Of a stretch of DNA of 64,000 bases, positions 1 through 10,991 are shown piece by piece (position 1 is the stretch's first letter; each line of letters begins with the position of its first letter). Under the pieces are notes generated by a model. That model was not told the origin of the DNA and ran no database searches. It was given only the letters and a program-made list of their open reading frames with translations. Both the position numbers and the translations under genes were made by a program. The stretch spans positions 1 to 64,000 of the forward strand of contig JASEGB010000006.1 of NCBI GenBank assembly GCA_030018275.1. Reading direction: 5' to 3'. The stretch is from Actinomycetota bacterium. Its GTDB lineage: Bacteria; Actinomycetota; Aquicultoria; Subteraquimicrobiales; Subteraquimicrobiaceae.

Positions 1-70
1 TCTAAGTGGGAGAAGAAACCCTTGAAGGAATTTACACAATTATCTTGACACTACCAATGGAATTTTCTTA

Positions 71-99
71 TTGATGAATTTATCCCGCTTTGCTATAAT
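71..99 (+). promoter_or_regulatory. Sigma-A-type promoter upstream of the oriC-proximal gene
   Basis: TTGATG (71-76) and a perfect TATAAT (94-99) are separated by 17 bases. It points toward the GHKL/HTH gene at 402 and leaves a leader of about 300 bases that contains DnaA boxes, so DnaA binding could repress it. Start site not proven. Confidence 0.6.
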
Positions 100-122
100 C
101 AAAATGCCTTCCGCTCTTCAGG

Positions 123-215
123 TCTGGACAGCTAAATACCTCTCTTGATCGCAGCAAAAGTCCCCGGTTTTTCATAAAACCCATCCATCAGGGCCATTCT
201 TTGGAGCTGTCCAGA
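123..215. repeat. Perfect 11-bp inverted repeat in the origin leader
   Basis: TCTGGACAGCT at 123-133 is exactly complementary to AGCTGTCCAGA at 205-215, with 71 bases between. It lies between the promoter at 71-99 and the DnaA boxes at 254-285. It could be two operator half-sites or a long-range RNA stem in the leader. Function unknown. Confidence 0.6.
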
Positions 216-253
216 TTTTCTCTTTAAGGGAGAAAGCCGCCACTTTCCCCATC

Positions 254-409
254 TTTTCCACAACTGTGGAAAGTTCTGTGGATAAAGTTCCCTTTTTGCA
301 GGTTGCGCCCTTTCAAATCTCTAGCTTGTAAGACAAATTTTGCCAAAGGATATTGGTTCAACGTGTCAGCAGCTTGTTTCACAGCTTGTTGATAAATTTT
401 TGTGGATGG
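254..409. other. oriC: oriC, left part: DnaA-box cluster upstream of dnaA
   Basis: Five DnaA-box-like 9-mers are visible. They are TTTTCCACA at 254-262 (+); CTTTCCACA at 265-273 (-); a perfect TTATCCACA at 277-285 (-); TTATCAACA at 387-395 (-); and a weaker CCATCCACA at 401-409 (-). The cluster is upstream of dnaA but separated from it by the gene at 402-1229. A second cluster lies between dnaA and dnaN, giving a bipartite origin as in Bacillus-type chromosomes. Confidence 0.75.
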
Positions 410-1229
410 CAGACTTTTTCATGGATTCTCAGGGGCTATGAAGAATTTTCTTCAGAAACTTTTGGAAGAAGAAAAACGTGATGAAAAGAGAGAGGACCGG
501 AGAGAGGTTCCCTTCGTCAGGGTCGCCATCTATGACTCCCTCACTTCCACTCCAAGAGTTATCGATCTTTCCTCTCAAGACCATGAGGAATTCATAAATT
601 TGCTCGCCACAAAAACATATCGGTTTTCGCAGGAAAAAGGGGGAGATATCCCCTTCACAGTCATAAAAGAGGTCATAGAGAATCTCGTCCACGCCTATTT
701 CAGGGAGGCCGTGATAAGCATCTTGGATAACGGAAACACCATTCGCATTTCCGATCAGGGACCGGGCATAAGAGATAAAGAAAAGGCTTTTGAACCCGGT
801 TTTTCCACGGCTAATCGGGAAATGAAGGACCTAATCAAGGGAGTTGGGTCCGGTCTCCCCATAGCGAAGGAGGCTTTAGCCCACCTCGGGGGCATTATTA
901 CCTTGGAAGATAATCTTGAAAAGGGAACTGTGGTCACCCTACGCGTCCCCCACCGACGAGAAAGCCCCAAACAGGAAGCAGCGGTTCAGGAAGCCGATAT
1001 CCCCCAATTTACCGTCAACAAGCGACAGAAGAAGGTATTGTTCTTGGTTACAGAGATCGGGGTGGTGGGGCCTTCCAGAGTCGCTTCGGAATTAGAGGTC
1101 AGCTTAAGCACGGCTTACCGTGACTTAAAATATTTAGAAGAATTAAAACTGATAAAAGCCGATGATCAAGGAAAGAGGAGTTTGACCTCGGATGGGATAA
1201 AATATCTTGATCTCATCTTAAACTCTTAA
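402..1229 (+). CDS. GHKL-ATPase / helix-turn-helix fusion protein next to oriC
   Basis: The protein joins a histidine-kinase-like ATPase fold to a DNA-binding domain. Residues 90-99 (EVIENLVHAY) resemble an N box, 118-123 (DQGPGI) the G1 box and 147-155 (GVGSGLPIA) the G2 box. Residues about 211-270 look like a winged HTH. There is no dimerisation/phosphoacceptor helix, receiver domain or membrane segment, so it is not a normal sensor kinase. It lies between two DnaA-box groups, directly upstream of dnaA and in the same direction. The GTG at 402 overlaps a DnaA box and has no ribosome site; ATG 438 is an alternative start. A role in controlling dnaA or initiation is inference. The fold assignment is fairly secure, the function is not. 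Confidence 0.75.
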   Translation: MDGRLFHGFSGAMKNFLQKLLEEEKRDEKREDRREVPFVRVAIYDSLTSTPRVIDLSSQDHEEFINLLATKTYRFSQEKGGDIPFTVIKEVIENLVHAYFREAVISILDNGNTIRISDQGPGIRDKEKAFEPGFSTANREMKDLIKGVGSGLPIAKEALAHLGGIITLEDNLEKGTVVTLRVPHRRESPKQEAAVQEADIPQFTVNKRQKKVLFLVTEIGVVGPSRVASELEVSLSTAYRDLKYLEELKLIKADDQGKRSLTSDGIKYLDLILNS

Positions 1230-1253
1230 AGATACATTTCTGGGGGGTTTAAC

Positions 1254-2618
1254 GTGCATGAAAAAATCGAGGCCGTCTGGAGAGAGACGTTAAATATCTT
1301 GAAACAAAGGCTCAATGTTCCAACCTTTAAAACATGGTTTGAAAATACCACCCCTCTCACCATATTCGAGGATACCTTAATCGTCTCAGCTCCTAATGCC
1401 TTTGCCAAGGAATGGCTAGAGTCCCGCTATACTACACTGCTCTCCGACGCATTATCCCAGGTGGTGGGAGAGAGAATGAACGTCAAGTTCGCCATTCAGG
1501 GCGAAAGACAGGAACACATCGGGACCAAAGATGTTCCAAGACTCAAGCACCTGCCCGCCATGTCTGCCGACAGGCAGGAACAATCCCATAACTTTCTTAA
1601 TCCCAAGTATACCTTCGATTCCTTCGTTATTGGGGCAAGCAATAGATTTGCCCATGCTGCCGCTCTAGCCGTCGCCGAAAAACCATCCCAGGCTTATAAC
1701 CCACTTTTTATCTATGGTGGAGTTGGGCTTGGGAAAACCCATCTTCTTCAGGCCATCGGCCATTATGTCATGCGCCACTATCCGGATTTGAAAGTGAAAT
1801 ATGTCTCATCCGAGAAGTTCACCAATGACTTCATCAATTCGATCAGGGACAAGGGTAAAATAGTGGGATTCCAAAAAAGGTACAGGGATAACGATGTCCT
1901 TTTGGTCGACGATATTCAATTTTTAGAGAACAAAGAGGCCACCCAGGAAGAGTTCTTCCACACCTTTAACACTCTATACGAGGCAGGGAAGCAGATTGTA
2001 ATCTCCAGTGATCGCCCCCCTAAAGACATAGCTACACTTGAGGACAGGTTAAGATCCCGGTTCGAATGGGGTCTTATAACAGACATTCAGCCACCAGACT
2101 TGGAGACAAGGATAGCCATCCTCCGCAAAAAGGCAGAGATACAAAGTTTGGAGATTCGCGACGATGTTTTGGAGTACATAGCTTCAAAGATACAATCCAA
2201 TATCAGGGAGTTGGAGGGGGCATTGATTAGAATCATCGCTTACTCATCTCTAACCAAGAGCGAGATAAGCTTGAGTCTTGCCCAAGAAGTATTGAAGGAT
2301 ATTTTTCCCAGTGGTGAAAGCAGGCCAATAACCATTCGAACCATTCAAGAGGAGGTATGTAAATACTATAATATCTCAAGGACTGAATTGATAAGTAATA
2401 AAAGGTCGCAATCGATTGTCTATCCTAGACAAATCGCGATGTATTTAGCTCGGGAATTGACTGATTTGTCCCTATCAAAAATCGGGGAGAAATTTGGTGG
2501 GAGAGATCACACTACGGTATTACATGCAATTTTGAAAATTGAAAAACTCATCAACGAACAAAGAGAGGTGTATAACCAGATACAAGAGCTAACAAATAGG
2601 ATTAAACAGAAGACTTAA
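1254..2618 (+). CDS. dnaA: Chromosomal replication initiator DnaA
   Basis: DnaA binds the 9-mer boxes around it and opens the origin. The protein has an N-terminal domain I, a short linker, an AAA+ domain with Walker A GGVGLGKT (155-162) and Walker B LLVDDIQF (216-223), and a C-terminal DNA-binding domain with the signature [11 protein letters not shown]. The length of 454 residues is normal. The start is GTG, preceded by a G6 ribosome site. Residues 101-110 ([10 protein letters not shown]) are encoded by a palindromic insert that recurs in dnaN and in the gene at 50252. It falls in the flexible linker, which explains why it is tolerated. Confidence 0.98.
   Translation: MHEKIEAVWRETLNILKQRLNVPTFKTWFENTTPLTIFEDTLIVSAPNAFAKEWLESRYTTLLSDALSQVVGERMNVKFAIQGERQEHIGTKDVPRLKHLPAMSADRQEQSHNFLNPKYTFDSFVIGASNRFAHAAALAVAEKPSQAYNPLFIYGGVGLGKTHLLQAIGHYVMRHYPDLKVKYVSSEKFTNDFINSIRDKGKIVGFQKRYRDNDVLLVDDIQFLENKEATQEEFFHTFNTLYEAGKQIVISSDRPPKDIATLEDRLRSRFEWGLITDIQPPDLETRIAILRKKAEIQSLEIRDDVLEYIASKIQSNIRELEGALIRIIAYSSLTKSEISLSLAQEVLKDIFPSGESRPITIRTIQEEVCKYYNISRTELISNKRSQSIVYPRQIAMYLARELTDLSLSKIGEKFGGRDHTTVLHAILKIEKLINEQREVYNQIQELTNRIKQKT
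1558..1582. repeat. Dispersed palindromic insert inside dnaA
   Basis: This 25-bp stretch is identical to 3822-3846 in dnaN. Its core CTGCCGACAGGCAG (1564-1577) folds as CTGCC, loop GACA, GGCAG. It is read here as MSADRQE, in codon phase 1. Confidence 0.85.
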
Positions 2619-2825
2619 CATCCACCAGTGGTGAAAGATGGGGAAATCATTTTCTTCTTCAAATCTCTTAAGAATGTTTTCAGAGTTTTATCAACAAGCT
2701 ACATCCCATGGAGACCTCTTATAAAAAGCATAATTCAACATATCCACAGGGATTATAATTAATAAGATATTTTGAGATATACTAAGTAATAATAGAAAAT
2801 CTGTATTATGGGGGGGAATTCAAAA
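2619..2825. other. oriC: oriC, right part: dnaA-dnaN intergenic region with AT-rich unwinding candidate
   Basis: TTATCAACA (2688-2696) and ATATCCACA (2740-2748) are DnaA-box-like. They are followed by a strongly AT-rich stretch (about 2751-2806) that is a good candidate for the DNA unwinding element. The order box, short GC-rich spacer, AT-rich run resembles origins in which DnaA melts the DNA just downstream of the last box. No gene of useful length is visible. Confidence 0.7.
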
Positions 2826-4019
2826 TTGAGGATCAGAACTGCAAAGAGCAATTTTCTTGAAGCTGTACAAACAGCTTCAAGAGCAGTCTCGGCCAGAAGT
2901 ACATTACCTATTTTGAGTGGTATATTTCTCCGAACTTCCTATGGATCCGAGAAGCAGGAGAATAAGCTTCTTTTGTGCTCAACAGATCTTGAAATTTCCA
3001 TAAAGTGCGAAGTCGATGTTACTGTGCAATCCCCAGGCTCGATTGTCATTCCCGCCAGACTACTCAATGATATTATAAGAAATCTACCCGAGGCTACAAT
3101 CGAGATGTATTTAGACTCTTCTAACCAACTAAATATAATTTGTGGAAAATCCAAATTTCTAATCAGAGTTTTATCACCCGAGGATTTTCCAAGATTTCCC
3201 GAAATCATACCAAAGGATGGTTTCACCACCGAACCGGGCATATTGTTGAATGTAATAAGGCAGGTTATTAAGAGCGTATCACGCGATGAGACCAGGCCGG
3301 TGCTCACTGGAGTCTTGGTAAATATTGAAGGAAACAAACTCAAAATGGTGGCCACCGATGGTTATAGATTGGCGGTAAGAGTTGCTGAAACGGGATTTCC
3401 ATACGGATCTGATGATGCAGAAAATAAAAAGAAACTAGATGTGATCATTCCGGCGAGAACTCTCGAGGAGCTAACCAAGATAATCTCCTCCCATCAGGAT
3501 GAAGTAAGTGAAGTAGGCATCGAAGCCACAGAAAATCAAATAATATTCAATTTAAATTTATCCACTGAAGCCGCTACGGACCGGAAGATAACTTTAATTT
3601 CCCGCTTAATAGAGGGACAGTTTCCCAACTACCAGCAACTCCTACCAGAGGGTTACGAGCTACGGCTGGAAATAGAAAGAGACCAGTTTATCAATGCTTT
3701 GAGACGAGTTTCTCTTCTAGCGCAGAACAATCCGGTCAAGTTAAAAATAGATGATGAGCAAATGAAGATTTCGGCCATAACGTACGATGTTGGGGAAGCC
3801 ATGGAGGAGATCGAGGTTAAACCATGTCTGCCGACAGGCAGGAACAGTGGTGGCGGAATGGAAATCGCCTTCAATCCCCAATTTCTTCTCGATGGTCTGG
3901 TGAGTGTTGGTGAGGAAAAGATAGCCTTTGAGATGACAAGTCCCATAAAACCCGCTCTTTTGAAGCCCTCCGGACCCGAGAATTTCCTGTATTTAATCAT
4001 GCCCGTTCGATTAAGTTAA
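2826..4019 (+). CDS. dnaN: DNA polymerase III beta subunit (sliding clamp)
   Basis: This is the ring-shaped processivity clamp. Three repeated clamp domains can be followed from MRIRTAKSNFLEAV to the C-terminal YLIMPVRL motif. I prefer TTG 2826 as start: it follows a run of seven G (2811-2817), matching the G-rich site before dnaA, and gives the usual family N-terminus. The upstream in-frame ATG at 2808 has no ribosome site. Around residues 333-341 the peptide CLPTGRN comes from the same palindromic insert found in dnaA, read in another frame and lying in the third domain. The S4-domain gene follows after 5 bases. Confidence 0.97.
   Translation: MRIRTAKSNFLEAVQTASRAVSARSTLPILSGIFLRTSYGSEKQENKLLLCSTDLEISIKCEVDVTVQSPGSIVIPARLLNDIIRNLPEATIEMYLDSSNQLNIICGKSKFLIRVLSPEDFPRFPEIIPKDGFTTEPGILLNVIRQVIKSVSRDETRPVLTGVLVNIEGNKLKMVATDGYRLAVRVAETGFPYGSDDAENKKKLDVIIPARTLEELTKIISSHQDEVSEVGIEATENQIIFNLNLSTEAATDRKITLISRLIEGQFPNYQQLLPEGYELRLEIERDQFINALRRVSLLAQNNPVKLKIDDEQMKISAITYDVGEAMEEIEVKPCLPTGRNSGGGMEIAFNPQFLLDGLVSVGEEKIAFEMTSPIKPALLKPSGPENFLYLIMPVRLS
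3822..3846. repeat. Dispersed palindromic insert inside dnaN
   Basis: Identical over 25 bp to 1558-1582 in dnaA, but in codon phase 0 and translated as PCLPTGRN. The different reading frame excludes shared protein ancestry as the explanation. Confidence 0.85.
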
Positions 4020-4024
4020 ATTCA

Positions 4025-4243
4025 GTGGAAAGGGAAAAGGTATTCTTAAAGAAGGGCACGAAGCTTCATCAATTTTTAAAATTCTCTAATGTGGCCTCTA
4101 CGGGCGGAGAGGCCAAGATCTTGGTCAAAAGCGGACGGGTTAAAGTCAATGGTTATGTGGAGCTGAGAAGGGGCTACAAACTCAAACAGGGAGATGTAGT
4201 AGAAGTCGAAGGAGTTGGCTCCTTTTTTATTTGTCTTGACTAG
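4025..4243 (+). CDS. yaaA: S4-domain RNA-binding protein, YaaA type
   Basis: A 72-residue protein consisting almost entirely of one S4 fold: a KLHQFLKFSNVASTGGEAK helix-turn followed by KVNGYVELRRGYKLKQGD. Small S4 proteins between dnaN and recF are typical of Firmicutes (YaaA/RlbA family) and probably bind rRNA or a ribosome intermediate. It starts with GTG 5 bases after dnaN and ends 13 bases before the likely recF start, so it is in the same transcript. Confidence 0.88.
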   Translation: MEREKVFLKKGTKLHQFLKFSNVASTGGEAKILVKSGRVKVNGYVELRRGYKLKQGDVVEVEGVGSFFICLD

Positions 4244-4256
4244 AGAAGTGAATGGG

Positions 4257-5370
4257 ATGCATTTAAAATCGATAGATCTCTTGAATTACAGGAATTACAC
4301 AAAGCTTGGTTTGAATTTTTCACCCTCTCTCAATATCATCCTGGGGGACAATGCCCAAGGGAAGACGAATATTTTAGAGGCCATTCATCTTTTATCTTTG
4401 GGTAAATCGCACAGAACCCACTTAAGTAGGGAGCTAATCAGCTGGGAGGCGACCTTTTCCTGTATCAGGGGAAAGGCGATAAGAGGGGGAAAGGAAACCT
4501 GCGTGGAATTGATGATCGGAGAGGATGGTTTAAGCAGGATAAAGATAAATGGGGCGCTCAAGAGGAGAGTAGGCGATTTGATCGGATACATAAATGCCGT
4601 TCTCTTCTGCCCCGAAGACTTAAAAATCGTCAAGGAGGGTCCGGAGGGGCGGAGAGGCTTCATTGACGATGTCATCAGCCAAGTCCATTCACAATACTAC
4701 TTTTGGAGGCAGCGGTATTTGAGGTGCTTAAGGCAAAGAAATGCGCTTCTCAAACAAATTGCCGTGCAACAGCGAGAGCCTTCTGCTCTCGATATGTGGG
4801 ATAAACATTTAATTGAGACCGGGACACGGATCATAATTCAAAGAGAGAGGATAATAAGAAGGCTATGCAAATATAGCGACGAAGCATACAGGAGGATGAC
4901 CGGGGGAAAGGGAGGGGACAATCTACACCTAACCTATCTTTGCGAATTGATCGAGGATGATCCGACTCCGGGGAAGATAGAAAGCCGCTTCGAATTGGAG
5001 CTTGAGGGGAAGAGAGATTTGGAAATCGAGAGAGGGATGACCCTAGTTGGACCCCACCGAGATGACCTCTTAATCCAGGTAAACGGGGTTGATATGAGAA
5101 CCTTTGGATCTCAAGGGGAGCAGAGAACATCCTCCCTGGCCCTAAGGCTCGGTCAATGGGAGCTCATTAAGGAGGAGACCAAGGATTTTCCGGTCCTTCT
5201 CCTCGACGACGCCTTATCCGAGCTCGACGAGAAGAGGCGAACATTTCTTATGGAGATGATCGAAGAGGATGCACAAACCATAATAACCAGCACAAACCCG
5301 GTTTATTTCGCACCACAGCATCTCAAAGATGCCAACCTCTTCAGAATAGAGGGGGGACAGGTAAGTCACG

Positions 5371-5378
<8 letters not shown>
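4257..5378 (+). CDS. recF: DNA replication and repair protein RecF
   Basis: SMC-like ATPase that loads RecA at gaps together with RecO and RecR. Walker A GDNAQGKT is at 30-37, the ABC signature SQGEQR at 285-290 and Walker B LLLDDALSELD near 314-324. I start at ATG 4257, which gives the family N-terminus MHLKSIDLLNYRNY and a normal 373 residues. The reading frame is open further upstream but without family similarity. At 4773-4791 the coding sequence contains a perfect hairpin, CGAGAGC, 5-base loop, GCTCTCG. The last 8 bases overlap the start of dciA. Confidence 0.97.
4773..4791. repeat. Perfect 7-bp hairpin inside recF
   Basis: CGAGAGC and GCTCTCG are separated by CTTCT. It resembles the CGAGC-CTT-GCTCG hairpin at 63298-63310 and encodes the QREPSA segment. 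It may be a dispersed palindrome, but chance is possible. Confidence 0.45.
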
Positions 5379-7864
<2,486 letters not shown>

Positions 7865-8073
7865 ACCAAATATTTTAAAACCTCCAAATTTTGGCAAATT
7901 TTTAGTTTTCAAATTCATTCTTTATTGGGATATATAGTCACTTAAGTTAGTCGACTGAGTTGTTCTCAAATTCTTGAGAATAGGCTGGTCAGAAGATTTC
8001 AAACATTTTTTATTTTTGGATTGTCATTTTGCACTTTTCATTTTGGATTTCATTTTTAGGAGATGATTTTCGC
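7865..8073. other. gyrB-gyrA spacer with AT-rich dispersed repeat
   Basis: The spacer holds no gene. The stretch at about 8000-8060 is rich in TTTTGGATT/CATTTT words, like the AT-rich repeat family near 35731, 48608 and 56430-56579. An AGGAGA ribosome site for gyrA lies at 8059-8064. Confidence 0.5.
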
Positions 8074-10533
8074 ATGCCGGAAAACCGAAACCCATTTTTG
8101 GCCAAGAAGGTCATTCCCAAGGAAATTGAAGAGGAGATGAAGAGCTCGTACATAGATTATGCCATGAGCGTAATCGTGGGTAGAGCTCTACCTGATGTCC
8201 GCGATGGGCTCAAACCGGTGCATCGCCGTATCCTATATGCCATGTACGATATGGGAATGACCCCTGGTAGGCCTCATAAAAAATGCGCTCGCATCGTCGG
8301 GGAGGTCTTGGGTAAATACCATCCCCATGGAGATATGGCCGTTTACGATAGCCTGGTTCGAATGGCTCAGGATTTTTCCTGTCGATACGAACTCATTGAC
8401 GGGCATGGCAACTTTGGATCGGTCGATGGGGATAGCCCAGCTGCCATGCGCTACACAGAGGCCAGACTATCCTCCCTGGCCATGGAGCTCCTCCGAGATA
8501 TTGATAAGAACACCGTGGACTTCACCCCCAACTTCGATGACACCCTAACAGAACCCGCCGTTTTGCCCTCTCGATTTCCAAATTTGTTGGTGAATGGATC
8601 TTCGGGCATCGCCGTTGGCATGGCCACAAACATTCCCCCCCACAACTTAAGAGAGGTCATAGATGGGATAATCATGACCATCGATAAACCGGGGGTAACC
8701 ACCGGTGAGCTAATGAGGGCGATAAAGGGACCGGACTTCCCCACGGGGGGAGTGATCATGGGCAGAAAGGGGATAAGGGACGCCTATGAGACCGGACGCG
8801 GGAGCATAAGGGTGAGGGGAAAGGCGCACGTGGAACAGGTTAAAGGGGAAAGGACGCGCATAGTCATCACCGAAATCCCCTTCCAGGTCAATAAAGCTCG
8901 GCTCGCGGAGAAGATCGCCGAGTTGGTCAGGGAGAGAAAACTACAGGAGGTAATCGATCTCAGGGACGAATCGGATAGAAGTGGTATGCGCTTAGTTCTG
9001 GAGCTCAAACGCGAAGCCATTCCCCAGGTCGTCTTGAATAGACTGCATAAACATACCCAACTCGAGGTCACCTTTGGGGTAATCATGCTCGCCTTGGTAA
9101 ATGGGGTTCCAAGGACTTTAAACCTGGTGGAAATCATCAGGCACTATATCGAGCATCAAAGGGAGGTTGTGATCCGACGCACTAGGTTCGAATTGGACAA
9201 GGCGGAAACCAGAGCCCATATCCTCGAAGGCTTGCTCGTAGCCCTCAAAAATTTGGATGAGGTAATAAGGATCATTCGCCGATCCAAAACCGCTGAACAA
9301 GCCAAGAAGAGATTAATCCAAAAGTTCAAGTTAAGTCCGGAGCAATCCCAGGCCATCTTGGATATGAGGCTTCAGCGATTGGTCGCTTTGGAACGGGAGA
9401 AGATCGAAACCGAGCACAAAGAACTTCTGGCCAAGATAGAACATTTGAAGGGCATTCTGGCCGACGAGAGGGGGGTGCTCGAACTCATAAAAAAAGAGCT
9501 CCAAGAGATAAGGAAGAGCCATAGCGATGAGCGGCGGACCCAAATCAGCAGCGTTGCTCCTCAGTTGAGCATCGAAGATCTCATCGCGGAGGAGGAGATG
9601 GCCGTAACCATCACCCATTCCGGATACGTGAAGCGCCTCCCCGTGGCCACCTATAGAAAACAACACCGTGGCGGAAAGGGAGTCTTGGGGATGAATTTAA
9701 AGGAGGGCGACTTCGTTGAACACCTCTTCATCTCCTCAACCCATCACTATGTCCTATTCTTTTCAAATAAAGGGAAGGTCTATCGGCTCAAAGTTCATGA
9801 GCTTCCCCTAGGCTCGCGTACCTCAAAAGGACAGGCGATCGTGAACATCCTTCCCTTCCGCACCGATGAAATGATAGCCGCCGTCATTGCCACCAGGGAA
9901 TTCGATGAGAATAGATATGTGATCATGGCCACCAAGAGGGGACTTGTGAAAAAAACTCGCTTGAAGGAGTACGATACTACCCGAAGGGATGGAATTATTG
10001 CTATTATTTTAAGGGGCGAAGATGAACTCAGCAGCGTAAAGCTCACAAAGGGGGAGGAAGACGCCATCTTGGTGACCAGGCACGGGCAGGCCATAAGGTT
10101 CAGCGAGAAAGATGTAAGGCCCATGGGACGTGCGTCAAGCGGGGTGAGGGGAATAAGACTTAAGCCCGGTGATGAGGTTTTGGGCATGGATATCGCGATC
10201 AAGGATGCAGATTTATTCGTGGTCACAGAGGCAGGCTTCGGAAAGAGAACCCCTATCTTTAAATATCCCCGACAAGGCAGAGGAGGGAAGGGGACAAAGA
10301 CCTTAAAAACCGTTTCCACGCGGGGGAAGCTGGCTGGAGTCAAGGTGGTCAAAGAGGATCATGAACTGATGCTGGTATCAAGTGAGGGTAACGTGATTAG
10401 GGTTCCCACGAGGGGAATTCCAAGACGGGGAAGGAACACACAGGGAGTAAAGATCATGAACTTGGGAGGCGAGGATAAGGTAAGCGCTCTAGCAAAGGTA
10501 GTGGTAAGCAAGGAGAAGAAGAGGGGGAAATAG
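8074..10533 (+). CDS. gyrA: DNA gyrase subunit A
   Basis: Cleavage and rejoining subunit of gyrase. The catalytic tyrosine is Tyr127 in [10 protein letters not shown]. The C-terminal beta-pinwheel carries the gyrase-specific box QHRGGKG, which separates it from topoisomerase IV. I start at ATG 8074 (AGGAGA 10 bases upstream) rather than at an upstream TTG inside the repeat-rich spacer, giving 819 residues. In the quinolone region ([17 protein letters not shown]) methionine occupies the position that is Ser83 in E. coli. The stop overlaps the GTG of the archease gene by one base. Confidence 0.98.
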   Translation: MPENRNPFLAKKVIPKEIEEEMKSSYIDYAMSVIVGRALPDVRDGLKPVHRRILYAMYDMGMTPGRPHKKCARIVGEVLGKYHPHGDMAVYDSLVRMAQDFSCRYELIDGHGNFGSVDGDSPAAMRYTEARLSSLAMELLRDIDKNTVDFTPNFDDTLTEPAVLPSRFPNLLVNGSSGIAVGMATNIPPHNLREVIDGIIMTIDKPGVTTGELMRAIKGPDFPTGGVIMGRKGIRDAYETGRGSIRVRGKAHVEQVKGERTRIVITEIPFQVNKARLAEKIAELVRERKLQEVIDLRDESDRSGMRLVLELKREAIPQVVLNRLHKHTQLEVTFGVIMLALVNGVPRTLNLVEIIRHYIEHQREVVIRRTRFELDKAETRAHILEGLLVALKNLDEVIRIIRRSKTAEQAKKRLIQKFKLSPEQSQAILDMRLQRLVALEREKIETEHKELLAKIEHLKGILADERGVLELIKKELQEIRKSHSDERRTQISSVAPQLSIEDLIAEEEMAVTITHSGYVKRLPVATYRKQHRGGKGVLGMNLKEGDFVEHLFISSTHHYVLFFSNKGKVYRLKVHELPLGSRTSKGQAIVNILPFRTDEMIAAVIATREFDENRYVIMATKRGLVKKTRLKEYDTTRRDGIIAIILRGEDELSSVKLTKGEEDAILVTRHGQAIRFSEKDVRPMGRASSGVRGIRLKPGDEVLGMDIAIKDADLFVVTEAGFGKRTPIFKYPRQGRGGKGTKTLKTVSTRGKLAGVKVVKEDHELMLVSSEGNVIRVPTRGIPRRGRNTQGVKIMNLGGEDKVSALAKVVVSKEKKRGK

Positions 10534-10949
10534 TGAAGCACTTTGAAGTTCTAGATCACACGGCAGACATCGGTCTTAAAGCCTATGGCACAACCCTCAA
10601 AGAAGCCTTCGAGAATGCAGCAATGGGTATGTTTTCCATCATGACCGACCTCGATAAGGTGCAACCGAAGGAAACCTTTGAGGTGGATATAACTGCGGAG
10701 GACAGGGAGACCCTTCTCGTGGAGTGGTTGAATGAACTCCTCTATCTTTTCGATGCCGAACGGGTCCTCTTCAGTCGATTCGAGATAACCGATTGGGATG
10801 AGCGATATTTTCTCAAGGCCACGCTTCAGGGCGAGCGAATAGACCTGGACCGCCATGATATCGAAATTCAAATTAAGGCCTGCACTTATCATATGTTGAA
10901 AGTGGAGAGGAACGAAACCTGGATGGTACAGGTAATCTTCGACGTCTGA
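10533..10949 (+). CDS. Archease (RtcB-activating protein)
   Basis: Archease speeds guanylylation of the RNA ligase RtcB. The family hallmarks are visible: FEVLDHTADIGLKAYG at the N-terminus, the WLNELLYLFDAE helix and KACTYHMLKV near the C-terminus. The length of 138 residues is typical. It is translationally coupled to gyrA by a 1-base overlap and directly precedes rtcB, the usual partner, so the pair forms an RNA repair unit. Confidence 0.95.
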   Translation: MKHFEVLDHTADIGLKAYGTTLKEAFENAAMGMFSIMTDLDKVQPKETFEVDITAEDRETLLVEWLNELLYLFDAERVLFSRFEITDWDERYFLKATLQGERIDLDRHDIEIQIKACTYHMLKVERNETWMVQVIFDV

Positions 10950-10991
10950 TTGGATGACAATCAGCTATTGACAAAGTTGGGAGGGCAATTA

